Shown piece by piece: positions 41,302 through 47,101 of a stretch of DNA of 47,101 bases. The position numbers were made by a program, and so were the translations under genes. Within the stretch, counting starts at the first letter, position 1. Each line of letters starts with the position of its first letter. Below the pieces are notes generated by a model. The model ran no database searches, was not told the DNA's origin, and saw only the letters and a list, made by a program, of their open reading frames with translations. Source of the stretch: CAYOKT01 sp964404605 (GTDB lineage Bacteria > Electryoneota > Electryoneia > Electryoneales > Electryoneaceae); NCBI GenBank assembly GCA_964404605.1, contig CAYOKT010000013.1, positions 1 to 47,101 on the forward strand, read 5' to 3'.

Positions 41302-42526
41302 AGCGGATCGCCTCCACCGGGTCCAGCTCCGCCGCCCGCCGCGCGGGATACACCGACGCGAGCAGGCAGAGGGCGAGCCCGATCAACCCCACCGCGGTGA
41401 AGTCCAGCGGGCGCATCACCACCGGCAGGGTGTCGAGGATGTAGATGTCCGAGGGCATGTGGAAGAACCCGTAGACCTGCTGCAGGCGCAGGAGGACATA
41501 GCCGAAGCCGATGCCGAACCCGACCCCCACCACGCCCACGGCGAACCCCTGCAGGAGGAAGATGCGCGCCACATCCGCGCGCGTCGCCCCCATCGCCATC
41601 AGGATGCCGATCTCCTTGCGCTTCTCCAGGGTGACCATCACCAGGGTGGAGATGATGTTGAACGCCGCGACGAGGATGATCAGGCTGAGGATGATGAACA
41701 TCGCCCACTTTTCGAGCTGCATCCAGTTGTAGAGCGTCTTGCGCATCTCGAACCAGGTGCGCGGGTACCAGGGGTAGCCGATCTCGTCGTTGATGAGCTG
41801 CTTGACCGCCGCGGCGTCCTCCAGGCGGCGGGTGCGCACGTCGAGTCCGCTGATCCGGCCGCCCAGGCCGAACAGCTCCTGCGCCTCCCGCAGGCTGGTG
41901 AGGACGAAGACCTGGTCGAACTCCGCCAGGCCCGACTCGAAGATGCCGGCCACCCGGAGCCTGCTCACCCTGGGCGCGGCGAAGGGACCCAACATCCCCC
42001 CCGGCGCGAAGAGAAGCACGGTGTCGCCCGGCGAGGCGACCAGCTCATCGGCTAGGTAACGCCCGAGAATCGCGCCCGGCAACGCACCGGATCCCCCGGG
42101 CGCATCGAGGCTGTCGAGCGAACCGGCGACGAGCATGTTCGGCAGCTCGTTCACCCGCCCGACGGTGGCCGGGTCGATCCCCCGGACGACACACCCCTCG
42201 CTGCGCCGGCGGTGGCGGATCATCCCCTTGTCGAGGACGTAGGGTGTCACCGCGACCACATCCTCCATCGCAGCGATGCTGTCCGCCACCGGACGCCAGT
42301 TTTCCGCCCCGCGCTCATGGAAGGTGGAGACGCGGAGGTAGGCGTCGGCGCCGAGGATGCGGCTCCGCACTTCGTCCTCGAAACCGTTCATGATCGAGAG
42401 GACGATGACCAGCGCCGCCGCGCCCACCGCCACCCCGGCCGCCGAGAGGTAGGTGATCAGGGAGATGAACCCCGTGCGTCGCTTCGAGCGGAGGTAACGG
42501 TTGGCGATGGTCCAGGTGTAGTGCAT
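41294..42526 (-). CDS. lolC: Lipoprotein-releasing permease LolC/LolE family
   Basis: The 410-residue protein has an N-terminal helix (ISLITYLSAAGVAVGAAALVIVLSIMNGF, about 21-49), a large periplasmic MacB-like domain (about 50-270) and three C-terminal helices (WAMFIILSLIILVAAFNIISTLVMV; VVGVGFGIGFGYVLLRL; AVGLIGLALCLLASVYPARRAAELDPVEAIRYE). The cytosolic EKRKEIGILMAMGATRADVARIFLLQG is the LolD-coupling region. Only one such permease is present, so it may work as a homodimer (LolF-like) or pair with a copy elsewhere. ATG has GGAG four bases upstream. A promoter-like pair lies about 70 bp upstream. Confidence 0.93.
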   Translation of the reverse strand: MHYTWTIANRYLRSKRRTGFISLITYLSAAGVAVGAAALVIVLSIMNGFEDEVRSRILGADAYLRVSTFHERGAENWRPVADSIAAMEDVVAVTPYVLDKGMIRHRRRSEGCVVRGIDPATVGRVNELPNMLVAGSLDSLDAPGGSGALPGAILGRYLADELVASPGDTVLLFAPGGMLGPFAAPRVSRLRVAGIFESGLAEFDQVFVLTSLREAQELFGLGGRISGLDVRTRRLEDAAAVKQLINDEIGYPWYPRTWFEMRKTLYNWMQLEKWAMFIILSLIILVAAFNIISTLVMVTLEKRKEIGILMAMGATRADVARIFLLQGFAVGVVGVGFGIGFGYVLLRLQQVYGFFHMPSDIYILDTLPVVMRPLDFTAVGLIGLALCLLASVYPARRAAELDPVEAIRYE

Positions 42527-42594
42527 CGGGCTCCACTTTCGGGAATCATGTTCACGCCGGACGCCGGACGCGGCGTGGCAAGATGACGGAAACC

Positions 42595-42624
42595 CTTATG
42601 AAAACCGGGGCTTGCCCCGGTCAA
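42595..42624 (-). promoter_or_regulatory. Possible sigma-70 promoter for lolCD
   Basis: On the minus strand TTGACC (42624-42619) and CATAAG (42600-42595) are 18 bp apart, with the lolC start about 70 bp downstream. The spacer contains a perfect 8-bp palindromic stem (ACCGGGGC-TT-GCCCCGGT, 42604-42621) that overlaps the -35. The -10 match is 4 of 6, so confidence is low. Confidence 0.3.
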
Positions 42625-42658
42625 CCCGTCGCCAAGTGTATAATTTGTCTCTCTGACC

Positions 42659-42765
42659 CGTCCCGAAGCATCGGGACGAGGGAAGAGTCTCGAAACGATG
42701 CGCTTCCTTAAGATGTGAAGCAGTTCGTTTCGAGATCCTTCACTGACGTTCAGGATGACAATCTG
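42659..42765. repeat. REP-like mosaic of inverted repeats
   Basis: Three dyads lie in a row: CGTCCCGA-AGCA-TCGGGACG (42659-42678); TCTCGAAACGA at 42688-42698 with its exact complement TCGTTTCGAGA at 42725-42735, enclosing an inner GCTTC/GAAGC pair; then GATCCTTCACTGACGTTCAG followed by GATGACA. The last motif resembles dispersed intergenic repeats seen in many environmental genomes. The region is downstream of the PLD/EVE-like gene and could also end its transcript. No second copy is seen in this window. Confidence 0.6.
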
Positions 42766-42783
42766 ACCGTATCAAGCGTAGCC

Positions 42784-43947
42784 CTATGGGTGGCCCGGGG
42801 CATTGTTTTCGTTCACCAGGGCGATCTCGAGCAGGAGCTGGGTGTCGCCGTGCGCGCGCCGCACCTCTTCCGCGAGGGCCACCAGCCCGCGGTAGGCCGC
42901 CGGGTGGAGCCTGTGAAGCGGGTGCGTGGCCGACTGCAGCCCGGTGGCCTGGCGCACCGCATTCACCGGCAGGTCCAGCCCGTACTTGTGCCAGCGGGCG
43001 GGGCGCCCGAGGGGCCAGGCCGCATCCGCCGTCACCGCCGCCGGGCCGGCCACCCGCGTCCAGCCGTGGAACCGCACCGGCGAAGTCTGCTTCGCGGTCC
43101 ACCCCTCCATCGCGGCCACCCGGTCGCCGTCCAGCATCCCGGCGATGAAATGCCGCAGCGCGGCATAGGCCCGTTCCGCATCATGCAGCCCGGGATAGTG
43201 GCGGGCGAAGTGTTTCGCGAACCGCTCCCGGTCGGGCGGCCTCTGCGGGTTCACCTCCCCGGTCAGCTTCGGCCAGCCGAGGGCCATCCGCTCCTCGCGC
43301 ACCCAGTCCAGCCAGTGGTGCCCGCCGGGGGGTTCGGGGAGGCCGTAGGCGCTGTCGCGCACCTTGATCAGCCAGCAGGAGCGGCGCGGCAGACGCCGCA
43401 GATCCCGCCGCACGGCGCGCTCGAGGCGCTCGCGCCCCCGGTGCAGCGCGGCGAGGGGGATGCCTGTGCGCCGGCGGCCCGGGGCGTGCCGGAGCCACTC
43501 CAGCCAGGCGGAGGGGTCAAGGCCCCAGATCCCCTCCGCCGCCCGGCGGTCGAAGGCGAAGCGGAGCGGGGCGGTCTCCTCGATGTCGTCCGTGAGACGG
43601 ACGTAGCCGACCCCTTCCCCGCTGTCCGGGTCGCCGGCGACGACCAGCGACCAGAGGTCGTCCACCACCGCGAGGAAGAACGGCAGCCCCTTCGCCGCGG
43701 ACCAGCTCACCTCGTGCTCGCCCGCCTCCAGCTCCGGCAAGGCCTCCAGCGCCGCGCGCAGCGCCTCCGGGCGGGAGGGGTCGGGGTCGAGCAACAGGGT
43801 GACCGTCAACCCGCGGTTTTTCATCCGCAGCAGGTCGACGAACCGCGGCCAGAACACCTCGTGGCGTCCCGGGGGCAGGGTGAGACGGAGGGAGCGGGAA
43901 GCGCTCTGGAACCTCTCGAACGCGAGGGCCATCCAATCGCTGGGCAC
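42784..43947 (-). CDS. Unknown two-part protein: PLD-like N-terminus, EVE-like C-terminal half
   Basis: The 387-residue soluble protein starts at GTG with GGGAGG four bases before it. Residues 5-135 read like a phospholipase-D-superfamily half: ASRSLRLTLPP, a stretch FVDLLRMKNRGLTVTLLLDPD, and FFLAVVDDLWSLVVAGD; the catalytic HxK is not visible. Residues 190-350 have CWLIKVRD, WVREERMALGWPKLTGEVN, an AYAALRHFIAGMLDGDRVAAM block, VRFHGWTRVAG and RWHKYGLDLPV. This pattern matches the EVE-like domains placed at the front of Mrr- and McrBC-type modified-DNA restriction proteins. No nuclease motif is seen. It stands alone, divergent from the Por-tail gene. Function unknown; a nucleic-acid sensing role is an inference. 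Confidence 0.72.
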   Translation of the reverse strand: MPSDWMALAFERFQSASRSLRLTLPPGRHEVFWPRFVDLLRMKNRGLTVTLLLDPDPSRPEALRAALEALPELEAGEHEVSWSAAKGLPFFLAVVDDLWSLVVAGDPDSGEGVGYVRLTDDIEETAPLRFAFDRRAAEGIWGLDPSAWLEWLRHAPGRRRTGIPLAALHRGRERLERAVRRDLRRLPRRSCWLIKVRDSAYGLPEPPGGHHWLDWVREERMALGWPKLTGEVNPQRPPDRERFAKHFARHYPGLHDAERAYAALRHFIAGMLDGDRVAAMEGWTAKQTSPVRFHGWTRVAGPAAVTADAAWPLGRPARWHKYGLDLPVNAVRQATGLQSATHPLHRLHPAAYRGLVALAEEVRRAHGDTQLLLEIALVNENNAPGHP

Positions 43948-44114
43948 GGAGCCTCCCGGGTGAACTGTACGGCGCTACAGCGTGGAAAGATAGGCACTTT
44001 CAGCGAAAGATACGAGCCCCTCGCAGTATCCGAAGGCAGACGAGCCGGGCGAAGAGTCGGAAACTTACTTTTCAGGGAGGCGAATTCCGCCCGGTTCATG
44101 CACTCGGAACAGCC

Positions 44115-44142
44115 GGGAAAATGAGATACCCGGCATTTTCCC
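44115..44142 (+). promoter_or_regulatory. Perfect 9-bp inverted repeat abutting a -35 box
   Basis: GGGAAAATG (44115-44123) and its exact complement CATTTTCCC (44134-44142) are separated by 10 bases and end one base before TTGACC. This placement is that of an operator or activator site for the Por-tail gene. No terminator role is expected, because no gene ends here. Confidence 0.5.
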
Positions 44143-44170
44143 TTGACCGGGAATAACGGCGACCGATAAT
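44143..44170 (+). promoter_or_regulatory. Sigma-70-type promoter of the Por-tail gene
   Basis: TTGACC (5 of 6) and GATAAT (5 of 6) are 16 bp apart, about 50 bp before the ATG at 44220, which has GGAGG five bases upstream. It is the best promoter match seen in the window. Confidence 0.6.
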
Positions 44171-44219
44171 TTGTTTACAGATACCGGGATGCAAAGAACT
44201 GAGACGCACGGGAGGAACC

Positions 44220-45692
44220 ATGAAACGCTTCTTCCCTGCCGGCCGGCGCCGCTCGAACACTCCCCGCGCGAGGATTACACCGTTTCTGACCGCCGTTCTC
44301 CTGCTCGTAGCCGCGCAGGGCTTCGCCCAGCCCATCACCCTCCTCACCACCGATACGCCGCCCCTGGTCTTTTCCCTCAGCCGGATATTCATGGCGGGGA
44401 TGCCCACTTCCGCGGACCTCTACCAGATACCCTATGCCGGGGCGGTCTACGGAGAGTACGACTCCCTGTATTATTATATGATGACCCCCCAGATGATCCG
44501 TCGCGAGTTCACTTCCGCCGATCTTCCTTTTGATTTAAGCATGACAATGTTCGCCGCCCATCCATGGACCAACTCATATCTCTGGATTGATTCGACGGGA
44601 ATACTCCATGCGGATACACTCTACGAAAACAGCTTCTATCACTCCTTCAGCAGAGCGTTCGAAAATGGTTGGGGCTATAATGTTTTCGTCGCGGGAAACA
44701 ACGAGGGCGATGATCCGGGAACGAGTCTCTTGTGGTTTACCGCTGGACTACTCTCCGAATGGACGACGGTTCTATCAACCACCCTCCCGGTCGCATCGCA
44801 ACATGCAGAGTTTTATCAACAGGAAGGCTGGGACGATCTATTCATCTGGGTCGTGCTGAAAACAGAGACGGACGGGCAGGAGGAAGCGCGTCTCTTTCGC
44901 GTGACTCACGGTGCCAACGATGAAGTTGTCGACTATGGGGCGCGACCGCTGGCGGCCTCCCACGGAGTGCTCAACGACATGGACCGTGACGGCGTGCCGG
45001 ACGCGCTCGCCGCCTTCTCCCGGAACCCCCAGGACTCCTCCCGGTGGCTGACCGCCTGGCCGATCCTGGAGGACACCCTCGGCGCGGCGGACTACCTGCA
45101 TCCGATCCCGGACGGCGCCGAAGTCTCCCTCCTGGCATCGAGCGAGGGGTACCTGGACGGCACAGGGGTTGCCTGGCAGCAGGTCGAGGGCGATACGCAT
45201 CAACTGGTCTGGCTGGACCTTGGCACCGGGGAGTGGAATACGCAGGAAACGGACGAGATCCTCGCCCTGCGCATGACGGGCTATTGGGAATCCGTCATGG
45301 ACACCAGTTTTCTGACTTCGTTTCTTGTCTTCACGGAGCGAGATCCCGGTACCGGCCGGCTCTCCCTGAAGAGCCTGATCAACCATCTCGAACTGAATGG
45401 GGTGCCCTCCTCGCCCGCACCCCTTCCCTCGGAGCCGGTTCTCGTCTCCGCCTACCCGAACCCGTTCAACGACGTGACCTCGCTGACGATCACCCTGGCG
45501 AGGGCGCTGCCGGTGGAGGTGGCGGTATACGACCTGTCCGGACGGCGGGTCTTCGCGCTCCCGCGGCAATCCATGCTCCCGGGCGTCCACCGGGTTCCGC
45601 TCTCCTTCGCCGTGCACGCGACGGGGGTCTATTTCGTCCGGGTCCGGACACCGTTGCGCACGGTCACGACGCGCCTGATCCACCTCAAGTAG
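44220..45692 (+). CDS. Secreted protein with Por-secretion-type C-terminal tail
   Basis: The 490-residue protein has a signal peptide (ITPFLTAVLLLVAAQGFA|QP, ending near residue 36). A body of unknown fold follows, rich in aromatic and acidic residues, with one DMDRDGVPDAL segment like a calcium-binding thrombospondin-type or FG-GAP repeat. The C-terminal domain of about 85 residues (SAYPNPFNDVTSLTITLA, EVAVYDLSGRRVFAL, GVYFVRVRTP) is typical of type A sorting tails of FCB bacteria, and similar tails occur widely in candidate phyla. Codon use in the first half (44460-44900) is less GC-rich than the end. Surface or extracellular location is likely; function unknown. Confidence 0.82.
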   Translation: MKRFFPAGRRRSNTPRARITPFLTAVLLLVAAQGFAQPITLLTTDTPPLVFSLSRIFMAGMPTSADLYQIPYAGAVYGEYDSLYYYMMTPQMIRREFTSADLPFDLSMTMFAAHPWTNSYLWIDSTGILHADTLYENSFYHSFSRAFENGWGYNVFVAGNNEGDDPGTSLLWFTAGLLSEWTTVLSTTLPVASQHAEFYQQEGWDDLFIWVVLKTETDGQEEARLFRVTHGANDEVVDYGARPLAASHGVLNDMDRDGVPDALAAFSRNPQDSSRWLTAWPILEDTLGAADYLHPIPDGAEVSLLASSEGYLDGTGVAWQQVEGDTHQLVWLDLGTGEWNTQETDEILALRMTGYWESVMDTSFLTSFLVFTERDPGTGRLSLKSLINHLELNGVPSSPAPLPSEPVLVSAYPNPFNDVTSLTITLARALPVEVAVYDLSGRRVFALPRQSMLPGVHRVPLSFAVHATGVYFVRVRTPLRTVTTRLIHLK

Positions 45693-45758
45693 CGCCTGCG
45701 CGTTCCATCCTGTCTTTGAGCTTGACTTGTATTTAGCATTTTTTTACTTTTTCCCTGC

Positions 45759-45765
45759 TATAAAT
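45759..45765 (+). promoter_or_regulatory. -10-like element before the AT-rich gene
   Basis: TATAAAT lies 28 bases upstream of the TTG start of the AT-rich gene, after a T-rich run (45739-45752). The -35 position has only CATTTT-like sequence. The start of low-GC DNA is at about 45720, inside this spacer. Confidence 0.35.
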
Positions 45766-45793
45766 AACCAAGTATATTCATAGGAGCTTTGTC

Positions 45794-47002
45794 TTGACGG
45801 ACTATACAAATATTCCCAAATCTCTCGTACGCATCATACATGAGCTTACACAAAGCTTATTAGTAATACGTGACTCTCTTTTGCTTGTGAAGCAAGGTAA
45901 TCCACATCAAATAATTCCACTTTTTGGCCAATTGCGCGCATTATTAACGGATACAAGTAAAATACATCATAATAAACCTTTACTATTCCATATTTCCGAT
46001 ATTCTCAATTTCCCGCTTAATTTTTACTTTATGCCTAGTGACAATGATCCCCCACCTTTTAAGGACTCATTATTGTATTATATGTCAGGATTTCCTTTAT
46101 CGCTTAACAAAGAGCTTATACACCAACAGTATATTTCCCTAACTGATTTTCTCGATGTTAATATAGTTGAATATAAAAAAAACAGTTATACTCCACGTGA
46201 TTTTATTAACTGGTTCGCTAATAAAGCTGGTGGCGCACATTATGCAACTGATATACCAAAAGTGTTTGCAGAATTGCTTTCCATTAGAATGAATAATGAA
46301 CCAATAATATTAAATGGTATGTATCAAATCGGACAAATTGTTTTTGAGCTAGGTCGTGAGTTGCTTAGAAGTATATCCGACTTTGATCTTTATGTGATTC
46401 TTGTATTTCCAAAACAAAACACTTTAAATATTGCATATATTTTAGATGCTTTACTAAGAAGGTCTCTAATACGGTTTAGTATCATTCTTATTGAAAGTAG
46501 ACGTATTAAATTTCGCATCATTGGTGTGGATGGTCAAAGTGCGGAAGTACAATTAAAACGTCTTGTAGCATTAGACGAACCTCATCAGTTTTGCTTTACA
46601 CACCACATTGACGATATGCTGTGTAGTGTAATCGGTATTTCGATAGATGGTCAAAGCGATGTAGAATACAATATAGGAAAACCAATATTCATTCTAAATA
46701 AACTAATACAATATGATATGTTTGTAAATAGATCAAAAGAGGAAATTAACCATGCTGTTACACTAGGAATAGCAACAATTGCCATGTATGGCCGTAAGTT
46801 AAATCCCATAGAGAATGCAAAAAACTTGCTTTATCTTGAAGATAATCGTGTGTCACCAGATACTCCATATATGTTTTATATTTCTGGAAGCTATGGAAAC
46901 GCAAAACCTCATTCAAATAACATAAAAATGCATGGTAAAGTTGAGCATATGACTCTATCGGAATATATTAAAAGCGATTATAGCCATGAGAATAATTTTT
47001 AG
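45794..47002 (+). CDS. AT-rich orphan gene, unknown function, with NKxGGAHY motif
   Basis: The 402-residue soluble protein is encoded in DNA of roughly one-third GC, against about 70% around it. The start is TTG with TAGGAG seven bases before it. Residues 1-75 are helical (LVRIIHELTQSLLVIRDSLL). A motif DFINWFANKAGGAHYATDIP lies at about 137-156. Residues 190-375 are beta-rich (LYVILVFP, RFSIILIES, RIIGVDGQ, GISIDGQ) and end with TLGIATIAMYGRKLNPIENAKNL, which resembles the closing strand and helix of LamG/concanavalin-like domains. No signal peptide, membrane helix or catalytic motif is seen. Composition and isolation indicate recent horizontal transfer. I do not recognise a named family; the LamG-like reading is tentative. 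Confidence 0.85.
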   Translation: MTDYTNIPKSLVRIIHELTQSLLVIRDSLLLVKQGNPHQIIPLFGQLRALLTDTSKIHHNKPLLFHISDILNFPLNFYFMPSDNDPPPFKDSLLYYMSGFPLSLNKELIHQQYISLTDFLDVNIVEYKKNSYTPRDFINWFANKAGGAHYATDIPKVFAELLSIRMNNEPIILNGMYQIGQIVFELGRELLRSISDFDLYVILVFPKQNTLNIAYILDALLRRSLIRFSIILIESRRIKFRIIGVDGQSAEVQLKRLVALDEPHQFCFTHHIDDMLCSVIGISIDGQSDVEYNIGKPIFILNKLIQYDMFVNRSKEEINHAVTLGIATIAMYGRKLNPIENAKNLLYLEDNRVSPDTPYMFYISGSYGNAKPHSNNIKMHGKVEHMTLSEYIKSDYSHENNF

Positions 47003-47038
47003 AATCTGCTTATCTGTCCATTCCTGAAACCAGCCTTC

Positions 47039-47101
47039 TCAGCGCTTCCCCACGCCCCGCAGGCCGATGAAGGCCGCGAGGGCGGCGAGGAGGGCGAGGA
47101 G
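47039..47101 (-). CDS. C-terminal end of a gene running off the window
   Basis: The last 63 bases read on the minus strand as LLALLAALAAFIGLRGVGKR followed by TGA, a hydrophobic helix and a short basic end. This could be the last membrane helix of a transporter, or the anchor of a C-terminal sorting signal (the PEP-CTERM/MYXO-CTERM type has a helix then basic residues). DNA is GC-rich again. Too little is present to name it. Confidence 0.5.
   Translation of the reverse strand, partial: LLALLAALAAFIGLRGVGKR

Noticed and set aside
45703..47026. Possible short direct repeats (TCCATCCTG and TCCATTCCTG) flanking the AT-rich gene
   Set aside because: They are 9-10 bases with one indel, too short and imperfect to call target-site duplications or att sites.

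Overview
This 47.1 kb window is a high-GC, short-read-assembled scaffold from a Gram-negative bacterium. The outer membrane is implied by the LolCD lipoprotein-export genes and several predicted lipoproteins and secreted proteins. Lamin-tail/FlgD-Ig secreted proteins, a Por-secretion-type C-terminal tail, a full Bat (aerotolerance) operon and a double-length ThyX together suggest a lineage of, or near, the Fibrobacteres-Chlorobi-Bacteroidetes group (for example an Eisenbacteria- or Krumholzibacteriota-like candidate phylum). That placement is inference: there is no rRNA or other taxonomic marker here. One 100-N gap flanked by an exact 55-bp duplication marks a scaffold join. I found no tRNA, rRNA, CRISPR array or insertion sequence.

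Layout. (1) 0.1-17.2 kb, all minus strand: a P-loop GTPase-like/cyclic-2,3-DPG-synthetase-like gene and carbamate kinase; then an eight-gene, overlapping or nearly abutting cluster read from high to low coordinates (SDR oxidoreductase, HAD phosphatase, IspD-like, IspF-like, glutamyl-tRNA synthetase, membrane-bound RsbU/SpoIIE phosphatase, D-Ala-D-Ala ligase, lamin-tail secreted protein); upstream of that a homocysteine methyltransferase/MTHFR fusion and a radical SAM/SPASM protein. (2) 17.5-36.9 kb, plus strand: the Bat operon (MoxR, DUF58, a short BatD-like protein, BatA, a BatB-BatC fusion, BatD, BatE), a tandem-receiver protein, the gap, a long ThyX-like protein, a TRAP transporter (TatT, DctP, DctQ, DctM), a TPR-DUF3108 protein and a nitronate-monooxygenase/FabK-like flavoprotein. 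(3) 36.9-43.9 kb, minus strand: TSUP permease, ClpC, LolD, LolC/E and an unknown protein with a PLD-like and an EVE-like half. (4) 44.2-47.1 kb: a Por-tail secreted protein, then an isolated AT-rich gene of clearly foreign composition, and the very end of a further minus-strand gene.

How the parts fit. The Bat cluster is a coherent unit: a MoxR AAA+ ATPase acting with VWA proteins at the membrane and periplasmic TPR/Ig partners. The TRAP genes form a complete solute importer. LolCD and ClpC are housekeeping envelope and proteostasis functions.

The least ordinary items are the adjacent IspD-like and IspF-like genes, both lacking catalytic or metal-binding residues; the AT-rich orphan with an NKxGGAHY motif; the PLD/EVE-like orphan; and a cluster of four same-strand DnaA-box-like sequences at the batD-batE junction.
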